Shown here: positions 1 through 10,359 of the stretch, one piece after another | Numbering within the stretch: position 1 is the first letter of the stretch | How the letters are laid out: each line of letters begins with the position of its first letter | Source of the DNA: Priapulus caudatus | Lineage: Eukaryota; Priapulida; Priapulimorpha; Priapulimorphida; Priapulidae | Length of the DNA: 27,603 bases | Direction of reading: 5' to 3' | Assembly: GCF_000485595.1 (NCBI RefSeq) | Contig: NW_014578261.1 | Coordinates: 143,294 to 170,896 of the forward strand | The notes under the pieces: generated by a model | Databases searched by the model: none | Seen by the model: only the letters and a program-made list of their open reading frames with translations | What the model was told of the DNA's origin: nothing | Made by a program: the position numbers and the translations under genes

Positions 1-611
1 GTTGAGTTGTTTATACACGCGCCTGGTGGATTGTGTGTGCTGATATTAGGAAACGTGCTTGTCTAGATATTGCACACATCATAGAAGTTCAAGCTTAGAT
101 TAAACTAATGTAATGTCTCTGTAGTGCGTAGTGTATTTGATGTATGTATTATGTATGGTATGTATGTAGTATGTAATGTACTGTATGTAGTATCTGTATT
201 GCTCTGTACTGTACATCTGTGTATGTATCGTATGTCATGTTTGTATGGTATGTAGTGTATGTGATGTATGTATGTAATGTATGTATGCTTATGTATGTAC
301 TGGTATGTATGTATGTACAGTAATGTTATGTAATGATTATTGTATGATATGTATTATGTATGTCATGTATGTACTGTATGTAGTATGTACTTGGAATTGT
401 ATGTATGTACTGTAGCACTGTCATGTATGTATACGTATTATCGTAATTAGGTATGTCATGTCACCTGTATGTATGATGGTTACTGTATGTCATGTATGTC
501 TTGTATGTACCTGTATGGTAGTATGTAATGTATGTATGTATATGTATGTATGTACCTGTATGTGTACTGTATGTCGTGCCCACACCGCATGTTGGGTGTT
601 GCCCGGGGCTG
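1..611. repeat. Degenerate ATGT/GTAT low-complexity tract
   Basis: From about 115 to 575 the sequence is an irregular run of ATGT/GTAT tetranucleotides broken by single-base changes and short insertions. The first 110 bases are not repetitive and show no recognisable gene. Reading frames through the tract give only Met/Cys/Val/Tyr-rich low-complexity protein. The irregular spacing resembles either an old microsatellite or a low-quality end of a raw read; the neighbouring C-rich block favours the latter. Confidence 0.7.
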
Positions 612-1140
612 TGTGTCACGCCCCGGTGCCGCGCCCACACCCCACCCCCCACCCCCCAACACCCACCACCCCCCCACAACCCCCCACCCCCAACACCACC
701 CCCCCCACCCACCCCCACCCCCCACACCACACCCACCCACTCCCCCCCCCACACCCCCACCCCCCCCCCACACCCCCCCACCCCCCCCCCCCCCCCACAC
801 CCCCGGATGTGTGTGTGACCCCCTCCCCAACACCCCCCACCCACCCAACCCCCCCCCCCCCCCCACACCCCCCCCCACCCCCACCCCCCCAACCCACCCA
901 CACAAACCCCCCACCTCGCCTCACACACCCTGCCCCCCTCCCCCACTGGTCGCTCGCCCCCCTCCATCACCACCCACCCACCACACACCCAACACCCAAC
1001 CCCCACCTCCCACCCAACACCCCCCACCCCAACCCACCTCCCCCCCCCCTCCCACACCCGACCCCCCAACACCCCACCCACCACACAACCCCCCCACACC
1101 CCCCCACACCCAACCCCACCCCCAACCCCAGGCACACACA
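612..1140. repeat. C/CA-rich low-complexity block (probable artefact)
   Basis: About 530 bases made almost only of C with scattered A and T, in patterns such as CCCCACC. It interrupts the inverted DARS2 copy where the counterpart of exon 6 (11621 onward on the + copy) should begin. The proline/histidine/threonine-rich frame on + (458-1693) and the glycine-rich frames on - are open only because of this composition and are not genes. Similar C-rich bursts occur inside the inverted copy near 1385-1480 and 4795-4960. Confidence 0.7.
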
Positions 1141-4100
1141 ACAGCACCTAAGAGAGTACCACGAACAACTTAAGAAGAAGGAAATTTACGCATTTGATAG
1201 CACCTGGAATCAGGTGCCAAATGTCACAAAGACATACAGACTCCGGCAACAGCATTCCAAGATATCACATGACAAGATAACGTTTTCCCCTAACATTTCA
1301 TTTAACCCCACCATTTACTCTTCCTGCTATCGTCGACTTCCAGAAACCGTGTGCCCACCAACCACGACACCCACTAAAGCAAAAGAAAAACCCCCTAACC
1401 CAACAAACCCCCTCCCGACCGCTCTCCCCCGCCCCAAACCGCCGTCTTCCCACCCCCCCCGACCCCCACCCACGTCGGCCCTGTGTTTGCAAAAATTGGA
1501 CTTTGATGGACAGCTTCATGCTTTCTCAGAATTGATACTTCTAATTGATTACTCTGAACCTTATCAGAATTGCACGATAATTCTGCCTACTATATATCGG
1601 CCAGTCTGTCAACATGCCATGCAGTTTATCTATATCATACACAGCAACTGGACGCCAGCCTTACTAGTCCTCATATCATGCGTTCTTTGGTAAACTTTTT
1701 CTGTCAAGAATACCGGACCTGACACACACTTGAGTCGCTATCTCCCCCAATACTCAAAGCGACATACTCCCACGAGCAGTTCTTCTTGAAGGAGTGTGGA
1801 TGTCTCTACATCCCACCACCCTACAACTCCTGAAGCACAGGCAATTAAACAAGTGTCATTTCGTTCCTTGAGCAATTACAATAATATAACAACTTCCCCC
1901 CACCAGCCCCCACGCCCGGTACCATCAATATAAACAAGAAGTATTGTCATCAGTTAATTCATATGAATTACACTCGATATAATACAATACGCGGCGCTTC
2001 CTATGCCCAATCACCTTAACCATGCCTGGCTTGCACAGGACATTCCTCCCTCATCTTAACTATACCATTTCAGCCCCTTGACACACCCTGCCAGAATCTC
2101 AGCACACGCTGCCTGCCCATCTGCTGTTCCTTCCTGAGCACACTCCTATCAAGTAGCCGATCCATCTGCCGATCCTCTAACGGCTTCTCCATATTCGACC
2201 CCTAAAACCAAGCATTACATGCATAACTATGCAACATGCACGCTCTAACACCACAAGAGCACCCAACCATAGTGACTGCACTAAATGCCACTGCGCCAAT
2301 ATCATCTAACCAGAGAAAATTATACAATTCTCATATACATGATAGGTTTATCTTAAGCCAGAGTATACCTGAGAAGTGACATTCCCACCCGATAGTGCGA
2401 CAACCAGAGCAGATTCCAGGCCTGACAAGGCCACACGATCTCTCCACAGTAAGCCTTTTGGAATTCCGCGACAGACACTCACCCTCATACGCTCTCCCTG
2501 TGCGAATTATTACTGAATACAACAGCCAAACAACAAATTATAGGTGATAATACTTCAACATATACCCAACCAGAAAATAGCTATTTTCAACACATTCTTT
2601 TCACATTCCAGCGCATCACTCAGGCAATCGTGAATGGCTCAGCACTTTTGACATTTAATAATGGCTGCTATCACAAGCAATTACCCTTCTTTGTGAAACT
2701 CAGTCATCAATTTTGTCAATAACATTCTCATTCCTTCACCTTGAATATCAATTTGCATTATCACACTCTCACACCAACTGTAGTAACTGACGCAAAAACA
2801 ACCGCACAACATAGCACGCCGCACACACGGCACGCACGCCACGCACCGCAACCGCCACGCACGCACGCAACCGCACGCACATCACACCACCACATTCTCA
2901 GAATTATTACTACCACTGCTGATCAGTGACCAGTATGATCTACGATCCAATTTAGATCTACAACTCGCTTGCTGCTTCTGTTCTCTATCGATAAACTTAG
3001 GGGTATCGTGGAAAGATACCAAATACTACAATTCAGATAATACCTCGATCTGTGTTAATGAGAAGATAACCTGCCATAATTTACACAACATTATGTCATG
3101 TTCCCTCATTCCATCACCCTAATTATTCGTCTACCTTGCTCCTTTGTTCACCTTCAGCGTCTAGGCTTGACTGCACCCTGTACAATATTACGACTCCAGT
3201 GGTAAGTCGGAGAGCCTCTGCAAGCCGCAGACGCGGCAGGATAAAGCAGCATTACTTAAAGACCTGAAATATCCATAAAACCATAAATATCACACCAACG
3301 CTCCTACTTTCTAACTACATTGCCCAAGACTTACGAAAAATAGACATTTGCGTACCACAGTGTATATAACTTGTATTTATCCTTTCGCCTTGGATTGTAC
3401 ATGCGCTCGCTTAAACTGTTGAGACCTACCTTACTCCTTCCCGGCAATACAGACAAGTTCGCGTGTAAACACATGTGAAATCTCTGCAGGCGTGCACAAA
3501 CCCCAAACCCAATTCGCCTAGACCCCGCTTCGCACCCCACACCGCACCAGTTATCACCGTGCATTCGCCACCACCAACATCGCGCCTGTTTCAACTGCAC
3601 TGCAGTGAAATGCTGTCTATCTACTATGAAACCACTCTCTCACACGTACAATGAAGAAACAAGTAGATCGCTAAATCAACTTCAATATATTCTCTCAGGT
3701 GGAATTTGAATACTCTATCATATTACAAATAATAATACATACGTAACCACAGCAGTTCTTGCACTTGTCTTACAATAGAGTCGACGCCAGCAAAATCATG
3801 GCGCGGAAAGATGACAAGCACATGTAGCGGCCTGTGTTATGGCGTGCGGCTGCACAACTCTGCAGGACGCGGACGGTATCCGCTACCACGACCCCAAACA
3901 GCACGAGAGGAAAGGGAGAGACTAGTACTCGTACCCAAGGAGGAGATTTAACCGGAGGCGAGCAAAGCGACCGGAGTAGGAGAGGAGGAAAGAAATAGCA
4001 AATCAACGAAGAGGACCGAGCAACTAAACAAGCGAAAATATTCTGAATACAGGCGAAGCAATCGAGAGAAGTACCTCTCACAAGCAGCTGCGAAGGCTAC

Positions 4101-5775
4101 AAGAAGGGTCACGGCGAATGGTTTGAACATAAGTCTGCTACTATAACAACGCGTACCTGAACTCTCCTACTCCAATCTCCCCCTCCAACAATGATCTTCA
4201 CTTTTTCTCTAGCTCCCGACGTTATCTCCCACACTCCATATGCCCGTACTTAGAGCCGCTCACTGCAATTTCTTTCTTCTCCAACCATTAGCTCTCTCCA
4301 CCTATTCGCGTCATATGAACACATCCTCTTTCGCTTCTTACCCCTCGCGCCAACTCGCTCCTCCTCCTCTATATTGGTATAACTCACGTCCAATCTCCGC
4401 TTCACTCTTGCAGCAGATTAGCAAGAGACAGTCTTGTATTTCTCTGATCACAGCAATCTTTATTTGCAATGCTTCAGATATCAACAAACACTGACGAGAC
4501 GTTACGCCCCCGCCAGGATGGGTTCCCTACCTCACCTTCCACACCACACATACCAGCTTTCAAACTACACATTCTGGTTCAAGAACAAATCACTAAAAAG
4601 TCCATAATATTCAGTCGTATAATAGATTTTAGACTCTTGTATAAAATCAAAATGGCACAGTGTATTACAGACGAAAATGCTGAGAGAACATGAAAACAAT
4701 TTTAAGAGTAAAGTACACCGCCAGCGCTCTCAAATTATTTGCAGACCCCATAGGCCACTTCTACAGCTTGCGCCGTTCTAGCTGCCGCACAAAGCTCTGC
4801 GCCCCGGCAAAGACCGTCGCTCACCGCACTCACGCTCGCTCTCTCACTCTCGCTCGCGCGCACTCGCTCTCCACAGCTGGGCCACGCCCGAAACGAAAAG
4901 ACACGCTTCTCGCCGACCACTCCTTTCCGTCCCTCGACCCACGCTCTCCTCACGCCCTCCTCTACACCATATTACTCGCCTAATTTCAAACCACCCTCAC
5001 ACAAACCTTAAATCTGAAAGCCTTAATTCTACAAGTCCCGACAAGACTGCAGGTGAACTGCCCTGCAATATTTTGTAAACTGCGCGCGCGCATAGGCTTT
5101 CAACCTCCTAAGGATGAAGCGTGGCGCCATGTTTGCTCGCGGAGCAATATTCTTCGTACGACAACTGGTTGTACATCCTCATATATGAAACGAAGCAGCT
5201 TCATCAACAGTAGAAGTTACATCTCCATGCCCTAGTCACCTGTTCACTAAGCACTGACTTAATTTTTATGCTGTAGGCTATATGGACGCAGCGCCGGCAC
5301 GGTCTAATCGATTTCCTAGGCAAGCGTCAAACATATTTGCCGGGCTGCCGTGGCATATAGCCACTCCTGCTAATTTTTACTGCTAGCGTTGCATCACTTC
5401 GTGATACAGGTGCTTTAAACTGGAGTTTGCACCCTTCCTCCCGCGGCTTCATTCCTCAAACACATTGTCCCTACGGACCAGTCTCTAATTGGCACTGCCG
5501 CCGCTCTCTACACACACATCTCTCTCTCTCTGTCTCTCTCTCGTCTCTCTTTCTTTATAGACATAGGTTTCTTTTGCTTATTGACAATTTCAATTTCAAT
5601 TTGTATTTAAAATAACACGTGTTCAACGTTGTAATCTAAGAATGCGGAATTTTCCCCCATCATACAAATAAAAATAACAGTGCGCGGAGCGTACAGCGCG
5701 CTCATCTAACGTCATGACTGCGGTGACTCTGATGGTGAGTGAGTGCGCTGATTCCTAGTAAACCCTGGTTAGTCC
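1141..5775 (-). pseudogene. DARS2: Degraded inverted copy of the DARS2 5' half (exons 1-5 plus LINE tail)
   Basis: Read on the minus strand, this block follows 7935-11615 from end to end, introns included. Approximate exon counterparts are exon 5 at 1768-1829, exon 4 at 2021-2201, exon 3 at 2369-2512, exon 2 at 3135-3240 and exon 1 at 3430-3647. The block is about 4,635 nt against about 3,680 nt for the + copy, so its differences are mostly insertions, in exons and introns alike, and every exon is frameshifted. The CGTG microsatellite at 10325-10392 reappears as GCAC-type repeats near 2815-2885. It is not a working gene. It could be an old inverted duplication, but the insertion-heavy, function-blind damage fits unpolished long-read sequence better. 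Confidence 0.8.
4430..5215 (-). mobile_element. Inverted degraded copy of the LINE 3' end
   Basis: This part of the inverted block is the minus-strand counterpart of the LINE tail at 8455-9090. The poly-A-signal-like CAATCTTTATTT and the following TTCAGATATCAACAAACA near 4455-4490 mirror the 3' end at 9040-9080, and the region near 5095-5215 mirrors the start of the coding remnant. A C- and CGCT-rich insertion at about 4795-4960 breaks the copy. No useful frame survives. Confidence 0.7.
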
Positions 5776-6274
5776 AAATGTGTTCACATACAGCCGAAAA
5801 CCAGTGGAATGCCACATGCGATGGTATCAGGAACCTTCTCAAAGAATGTTCGTTTGGATTCCTTCATGAATAGTGCACGAGATGGCGGACTTTAAGGTGG
5901 TCTTCAAGATTAAAAGATGGAAGCTCGTGAGACTCACGTACGTGAGTTAGCCAACCAACTTATTTGCAAGACAGAATATGTAGGACTCATCCGTTACCTA
6001 CGCAAGCCTACAGGCTGCCATAAGAGAGCTGCCACCTGTAACCAATTGAATGCAGCAAAAAACTTACACACAGTACCACCACCACATGCACTGGTCAGTG
6101 GCCACTGGCAGTGCACTACGTGTACATGTAACATACTGACTAGTACAGAATGCCACTAGAAATTTATACGATTTAAGGAGCCGATAAACCTTCTTCAACC
6201 AAATTTAGCATGAGGGATTTTGAAATTTTCACTGTGACATTGATAGCCTCATACTATCCTCTTTAATGCAAAAT
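5776..6274. other. Unassigned stretch between the inverted and direct duplications
   Basis: Homology to 7935 onward stops at about 5775, and homology to 14810 onward starts at about 6275, so these 500 bases occur once in the window. If the left block is a reverse-oriented read through the DARS2 locus, this would be sequence lying 5' of position 7935 and could contain the missing first exon. I looked on the minus strand for an ATG-started targeting peptide ending in a donor of the right phase and found none. The + frame at 5917-6159 has no recognisable similarity. Confidence 0.4.
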
Positions 6275-6764
6275 TGGTATTTCCTCTCCACCCTGCCGAT
6301 AAAACGTCTATATTAGAGTAAAGTTTTACAAAACATGTCGGAACGCAGCATAACCTATTTATTTCGAACGCCATGCTACAAAGCGGGTATAGCGCCATCT
6401 ACTGTCACAAATTGTGATTCATTTTGGTTTATAAATTATTATTGCGATATACAGATGGCAACCGTGTGCTACCGCCTAGAAAATCTCATACGAAGTAAAC
6501 ACTTCCATGCAACCAATTAACCTTTGACAAAAGTTGTGTTATGGGCAAGGAAACACCATTGTCACGTGGTACATAGCAGCTACGTGGAATAAGCGTATCC
6601 TCTCAATCTTACACGTTAAACATTGGGAGCTCCGCTTTTAGGCAGTGCCTAAATCTGAATATTATAAAAACGTTATTTGTGGTGAGCTACAGTGTCATTG
6701 ACACTTTCATTTACTTATGTGATTGATATTAATGAAGTATTTTTCTGTTTTGTGTTTGTTATAG

Positions 6765-6900
6765 TGTCCTTTTCTCGGAAAAGTCAGGTTAACATGTGCA
6801 GAGATTTTGAAAGCTAAAGGTGTTTTGGAAATAGAGGACAACGTGTTTAACTTTCTCTGGGTCACTGACTTTCCTATGTTTCTGCTCTCCGTGGAACAAG
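6765..6900 (+). CDS. DARS2: DARS2 exon 11 (clean copy, out of order)
   Basis: An open exon of 136 nt (45 codons plus one base) bounded by acceptor TTATAG and donor GTGGGT. It begins CPFLGKVRLTCAEILKAKG and ends with FLWVTDFPMFLLSVEQ, which corresponds to the C-terminal catalytic part of mitochondrial and bacterial AspRS, where the family has LLGKLR and FLWVxDFP. It must follow exon 10 and precede exon 12 in the mRNA, yet it lies 5' of exon 1 in this window. A damaged second copy sits at 15354-15506, its expected place. Confidence 0.85.
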
Positions 6901-7174
6901 GTGGGTGTTTCACAGTCATAACCCAAGTTTTTAGAAAAATATAGAAATATGTAGTCAATGCTTCTATCGGTACATTTTCATATTTGTATATCATTACAGT
7001 CTATACTATTCCTAATGGCTTGTAAACGTTTAACTTTCTTTCTCTGCATCCATCCGTTAATTCGTCGCTCAGAAGTATTTTAAAAGTTCAGACAGGTTAT
7101 ACTGAGCTAAATCTATATTTGCTAGATGTGTTAATTAAAATATAACTTGTGTTGGTGTGCAATATGTGATGAAG

Positions 7175-7257
7175 AGGGCCAATTGGAGTCTGCTCATCAT
7201 CCCTTTACATCCCCAAGAAAAGAAGATGAGCACTTGGTTTTTACCAATCCCACAAAG
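7175..7257 (+). CDS. DARS2: DARS2 exon 12 (clean copy, out of order)
   Basis: An 83-nt exon encoding, with the base carried from exon 11, [20 protein letters not shown] followed by LVFTNPTK. The LESAHHPFT block is the conserved AspRS segment near the ATP/aspartate site. The donor is GTAATC. The acceptor is weak (GTGATGAAG with little pyrimidine tract), but it is the only one joining in frame to exon 11 and then to exon 13 (AHSQHYDLV). The damaged second copy is at 15821-15911. Confidence 0.8.
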
Positions 7258-7914
7258 GTAATCATTCGATTTTATTGTATTAATATATGCATCTTTTTCT
7301 AATATCTTTTTCTAAACAAAACAGAGGTCCAATCTTTGCTTGTTCGATAAAAGATTTCATATGCTCGGATTTTCTGTATATCCCAGTAATCTGAATTATT
7401 TACCAAATGGTAATTTTCAGATTACCGTGTTTTCTTAATGCAATCGTGAGCCTCTGTTCCTCGTAGTCTATGTTTTGTCGTGAATACGGTAGGGAAGGGA
7501 AAGCGATGTATTTTAGCCCTGTTATAGAACCAGTTTTAAGACGTATTTACACATGAAGAATCTCTTAAGTCGCCCCAGTGTGCAACTATTTATGGCAGGC
7601 TCACGTGGAAGGCTTTTGAAGAAAAATGACCAGGTTTTACAAGTATAAGCTGACAGAAGACTGGCTCAATACAGATTGCAGGGTGAACTAGTGTAAACAT
7701 GCCTTTGCAAGCTGTTGTGTTGCGTTATATAATTTTAGCTATGTTACAATTCGTCTGGGTGATGTGCTAGTAGTCCTAAATGTCAAATGTGGAGGGATGG
7801 GAGGTGTTGATGCTTCTAGCTTTTATAAAATTAATATAGTATGTGAAATTCATAATGATATGCACAATTGACTCTTACATATATAGTTTTTATCCAGAAT
7901 TCTATCATAATACT

Positions 7915-7934
7915 ATCAGGAGTAGATAATAGGG
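7915..7934. repeat. Solo terminus of the foldback element at a sequence junction
   Basis: Twenty bases beginning ATCAGGAGTAGATAATAGGG are identical to the left end of the foldback element at 13031 and to the reverse complement of its right end at 17492-17511. The rest of the element is absent; sequence matching the inverted block starts at the next base. Confidence 0.75.
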
Positions 7935-8137
7935 AACTAACAGGGTTTACTAGAATCCCACCACTCCACCACAGAGTCACCGCAGTAGACGTTAGATGAG
8001 CGCTGTCGCTCCGCGGCACTTGTTATTTTTATTTGTATGATGGGAAATCGCATCTAATTACAACGTTGAACGTGTTATTTAAATACAAATTGAAATTGAA
8101 ATTGTCATAGCAAAGAAACCATGTCTATAAAGAAAGA

Positions 8138-8184
8138 GAGAGAGAGAGAGACAGAGAGAGAGAGATGTGTGTGTAGAGAGGGGG
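8138..8184. repeat. GA microsatellite
   Basis: An AG/GA dinucleotide run with single interruptions, ending in GTGTGTGTAGAGAG. The counterpart in the inverted block is the TCTC run at 5519-5548. Confidence 0.9.
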
Positions 8185-8288
8185 CAGTGCAATTAAGAGA
8201 CTGGTGGTAGGAAAGTGTTTGAGGAAGAAGCCCGGGGAAGGGTGCAAATCCAGTTTAAACACCTTGTATCACGAAGTGATGCACAGAT

Positions 8289-8404
8289 AGCATAAAAATT
8301 ACAGAGTGGCTATATGCCCGGCAGCCGGCATATATCTGACGGCTGCCTTAGGAAATCGAAGACCGTGCCCGGCTGCCGGTCATATAGCCACAGCATAAAA
8401 ATTA
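8289..8404. mobile_element. Small hairpin insertion with 13-bp flanking direct repeats
   Basis: A 21-nt left arm at 8306-8326 (GTGGCTATATGCCCGGCAGCC) pairs with 8371-8391 with one mismatch, leaving a loop of about 44 nt. The unit is flanked by perfect direct repeats AGCATAAAAATTA at 8289-8301 and 8392-8404, as expected for a target-site duplication, although four extra bases (CAGA) lie between the left repeat and the arm. It is too short to code and could be a MITE or a palindrome-driven insertion. A degraded copy is in the inverted block at about 5255-5385. Confidence 0.6.
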
Positions 8405-8454
8405 AGTCAGTGTTAGTGAGACTAGGTGACTAGGGCATGACGATGTAACTTTAC

Positions 8455-9090
8455 TGTTGAGAGCTCTTCGTTTCATATATGAGGATTACACCAGTTCGTA
8501 CGAAGAATATTGCTCTCGCGAGCAAACATGCCCACGCTTCATCTTAGGAGGTTGAAAGCCATGGCCCTCGAAGTTTACAAAATATTGCAGGGCAGTTCAC
8601 CTGCATGTCTGTCGGACCTTGTAGAATTAAGGCTTTCAAAGTTTAGTTTTAAATACGATAATATGTTAAAGCTACCAACCGTTCGAACGGAAAAGTTCGG
8701 CAAAGCTTCTTTTCGGTTTGCGGCGGCCCAGCTGTGGAACAGTCTGCCCAACGATATGAGAACTACTGACTCATACAGTGTCTTCCGCAGACTTTTGCGG
8801 AGCTGGAACGGCGCAAGCTGTAAATGCTATCTCTGCAAATAATTTGAACCTGCTGTACTTTACTCTTAAAATTGTTTTTATGTTCTCTCAGCATTTCGTA
8901 TGTAATATGCAACTGTGATTTTGATTTTATACAAGTCTAAAATCTATATACCGCTGAAATTTATACATTTTTATATTTGTTCTTAACCAGAATTGTTATT
9001 TACTTATGTTTGTTGGAATAATAACCCATCAGGGCTAACGTTTATTGTTTGTGATATCTGACATTAAATAAAGATTCTTGTAAAAAAATA
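8455..9090 (+). mobile_element. 5'-truncated non-LTR retrotransposon (CR1/Jockey-like) 3' end
   Basis: The frame from about 8510 to 8842 gives the C-terminal tail typical of CR1/Jockey-type LINE reverse transcriptases: LHLRRLKAMALEVYKILQG, then FRFAAAQLWNSLPNDMRTT, then a short Cys-containing end (CKCYLCK) and stop. Just upstream a different frame reads LLRALRFIYEDYTSSYEE and should run straight into LLSRANMPTLHLRR; a 2-nt excess near 8505 breaks it. No RT catalytic motif is present, so the copy is strongly 5'-truncated. The 3' UTR ends with two copies of AATAAAGATTCT at about 9066-9101, resembling the short 3' terminal repeats of CR1-type elements. Family assignment is from recognised motifs only. 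Confidence 0.75.
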
Positions 9091-9101
9091 AAGATTCTCT
9101 T

Positions 9102-9713
9102 GTAATTGTCAAGAGTGACAGATTGACGTAGTAACCATATAGATGTAGAACTGAGGTGGCCAAGGGTAAAACGAAGAGTGGTCATATGAGGATAGTGGCA
9201 ATACTATGGTGAGAGAAAGAAAAGCAGGAGGGGTCAAGGAAGGCATATGAGTGGGATAGCAGCTAGAGAAAAATGAGAGGATCAGGTGGAGGGGGAGATT
9301 GGAGTAGAGATTAGTAGTTATAGTAGAACTTATTTAAAGATTCTTGACTTCTTTTAGCCTTCCAGCTGCTTTTAATACTTCTCTCGATTCTTCCCTTATC
9401 AAATTTTTCCCTTTTTTCATTCTCTCCTCTCTTGATGTCATTTCTTTCCTTCCTCTCCCTCCCTCCTTTCCTTCCTCCCTTAATTCCTCCTTTCAACTAT
9501 CTCTCCCTTTCCTCTCTTTTTCTGTGTTACGTACCCCCCTGAATTTGCAGCCCACCCATACACCCTACATTCTTTTCATCTTCCCCCATGATTTCTCTCG
9601 ACTCTATTTAACATGCAAAAGCTGGTGTCGTATTATTATTATTTTAATATTATAATATCAACATACTAAAATATATTGAAGTTGATTTTACATCTATTAT
9701 TTTCTTCTTTTAG
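9102..9713. other. Intron or 5' region before DARS2 exon 1, no gene seen
   Basis: Purine-rich sequence (9150-9300) is followed by a pyrimidine-rich stretch (9350-9540, CTTCC/CTCC-rich) and an AT-rich end leading to a good acceptor, TTTTCTTCTTTTAG, at 9700-9713. The open frames at 9311-9496 and 9344-9655 are compositional. No first DARS2 exon with a targeting peptide was recognised here. Confidence 0.5.
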
Positions 9714-9880
9714 GTGTGAATAGTTTTTCATATAGAACACATCACTGCAGTGAGTTGAAACTAGCCGATGTTGGCAAGCACGTGAAACTGTGCGGTTGGG
9801 TGCAGCATCAGCGAATGGGTTTGTTTGTCACCCTCAGAGATTCACATGGTGTTACACAACTTGTTATTCCGGAAGATAAG
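9714..9880 (+). CDS. DARS2: DARS2 exon 1 of visible set: OB-fold start
   Basis: The exon starts after TTCTTCTTTTAG with two bases completing a codon from an unseen upstream exon, then reads [20 protein letters not shown] and includes the anticodon-binding OB fold ([20 protein letters not shown], then [10 protein letters not shown]). The donor is GTAGGT, phase 0. It has no ATG near its 5' end, so translation starts in an earlier exon. In the family LCGW and the LRD turn belong to the beta-barrel that recognises the Asp anticodon. Confidence 0.92.
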
Positions 9881-10327
9881 GTAGGTCAACATTTAAGCAC
9901 AATGTAAAATCCAAGCAAGGATAAATACAATATTGGGTATACTTTACCCAATTCTATTTCTAATTTGGTGAATTGAAGTAGACCGTTTTGAATTTATGGT
10001 TTTATGGAATTTCACTTAAGGTATCTCTTCAGCAAGAGCTCTCCGACTTACCACTGGAGTCGGTAATATTGGTACAGGGTGCAGTCAAGCCTAGACCTGA
10101 AGGTGAACAAAACAAGGTAACAATAATTAGGTGATGAATGAGAACATACATAATTTGTAAATTATGGCATTACTTCTATAACACAGATCAGTATTATCAA
10201 TTGTCAGTATTTGTATCTTTCCACATACCCTAGGTTATTCATAGAGAAAGAAGCACAACCGATTGTAGATCTAATTATCTAGATCATCTGGTCACTGTTC
10301 ACACTGAGTAATATTCTGAGAATTGTG

Positions 10328-10359
<32 letters not shown>

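Larger units (their letters stand above)
6275..7934 (+). repeat. Clean copy of a DARS2 segment, duplicated at 14810-16675
   Basis: This segment matches 14810-16675 in the same orientation through intron and exon sequence. Here the two exons are intact; in the downstream copy they carry many small insertions (1,640 nt here against about 1,846 nt there up to the foldback terminus). The match ends in a 20-base foldback-element terminus at 7915-7934, after which this copy switches to the sequence 5' of exon 1 while the downstream copy continues into the element. This looks like a contig end. Confidence 0.75.

Noticed and set aside
461-1147. Glycine-rich minus-strand frames (228, 144, 102 and 72 codons)
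   Set aside because: Reverse complement of the same C-rich block; composition artefacts.
458-1693. 411-codon + frame, Pro/Thr/His-rich
   Set aside because: It is open because of the C-rich low-complexity block; its downstream part is minus-strand copy of a DARS2 intron. No domain, no splice logic.
5917-6159. 80-codon + frame with Cys-rich end
   Set aside because: No recognised family, single occurrence, and located in the unassigned stretch between misjoined pieces.
9311-9655. Overlapping Lys/Glu-rich and Ser/Phe-rich frames
   Set aside because: Opposite strands of one pyrimidine-rich intron tract; no conserved domain.
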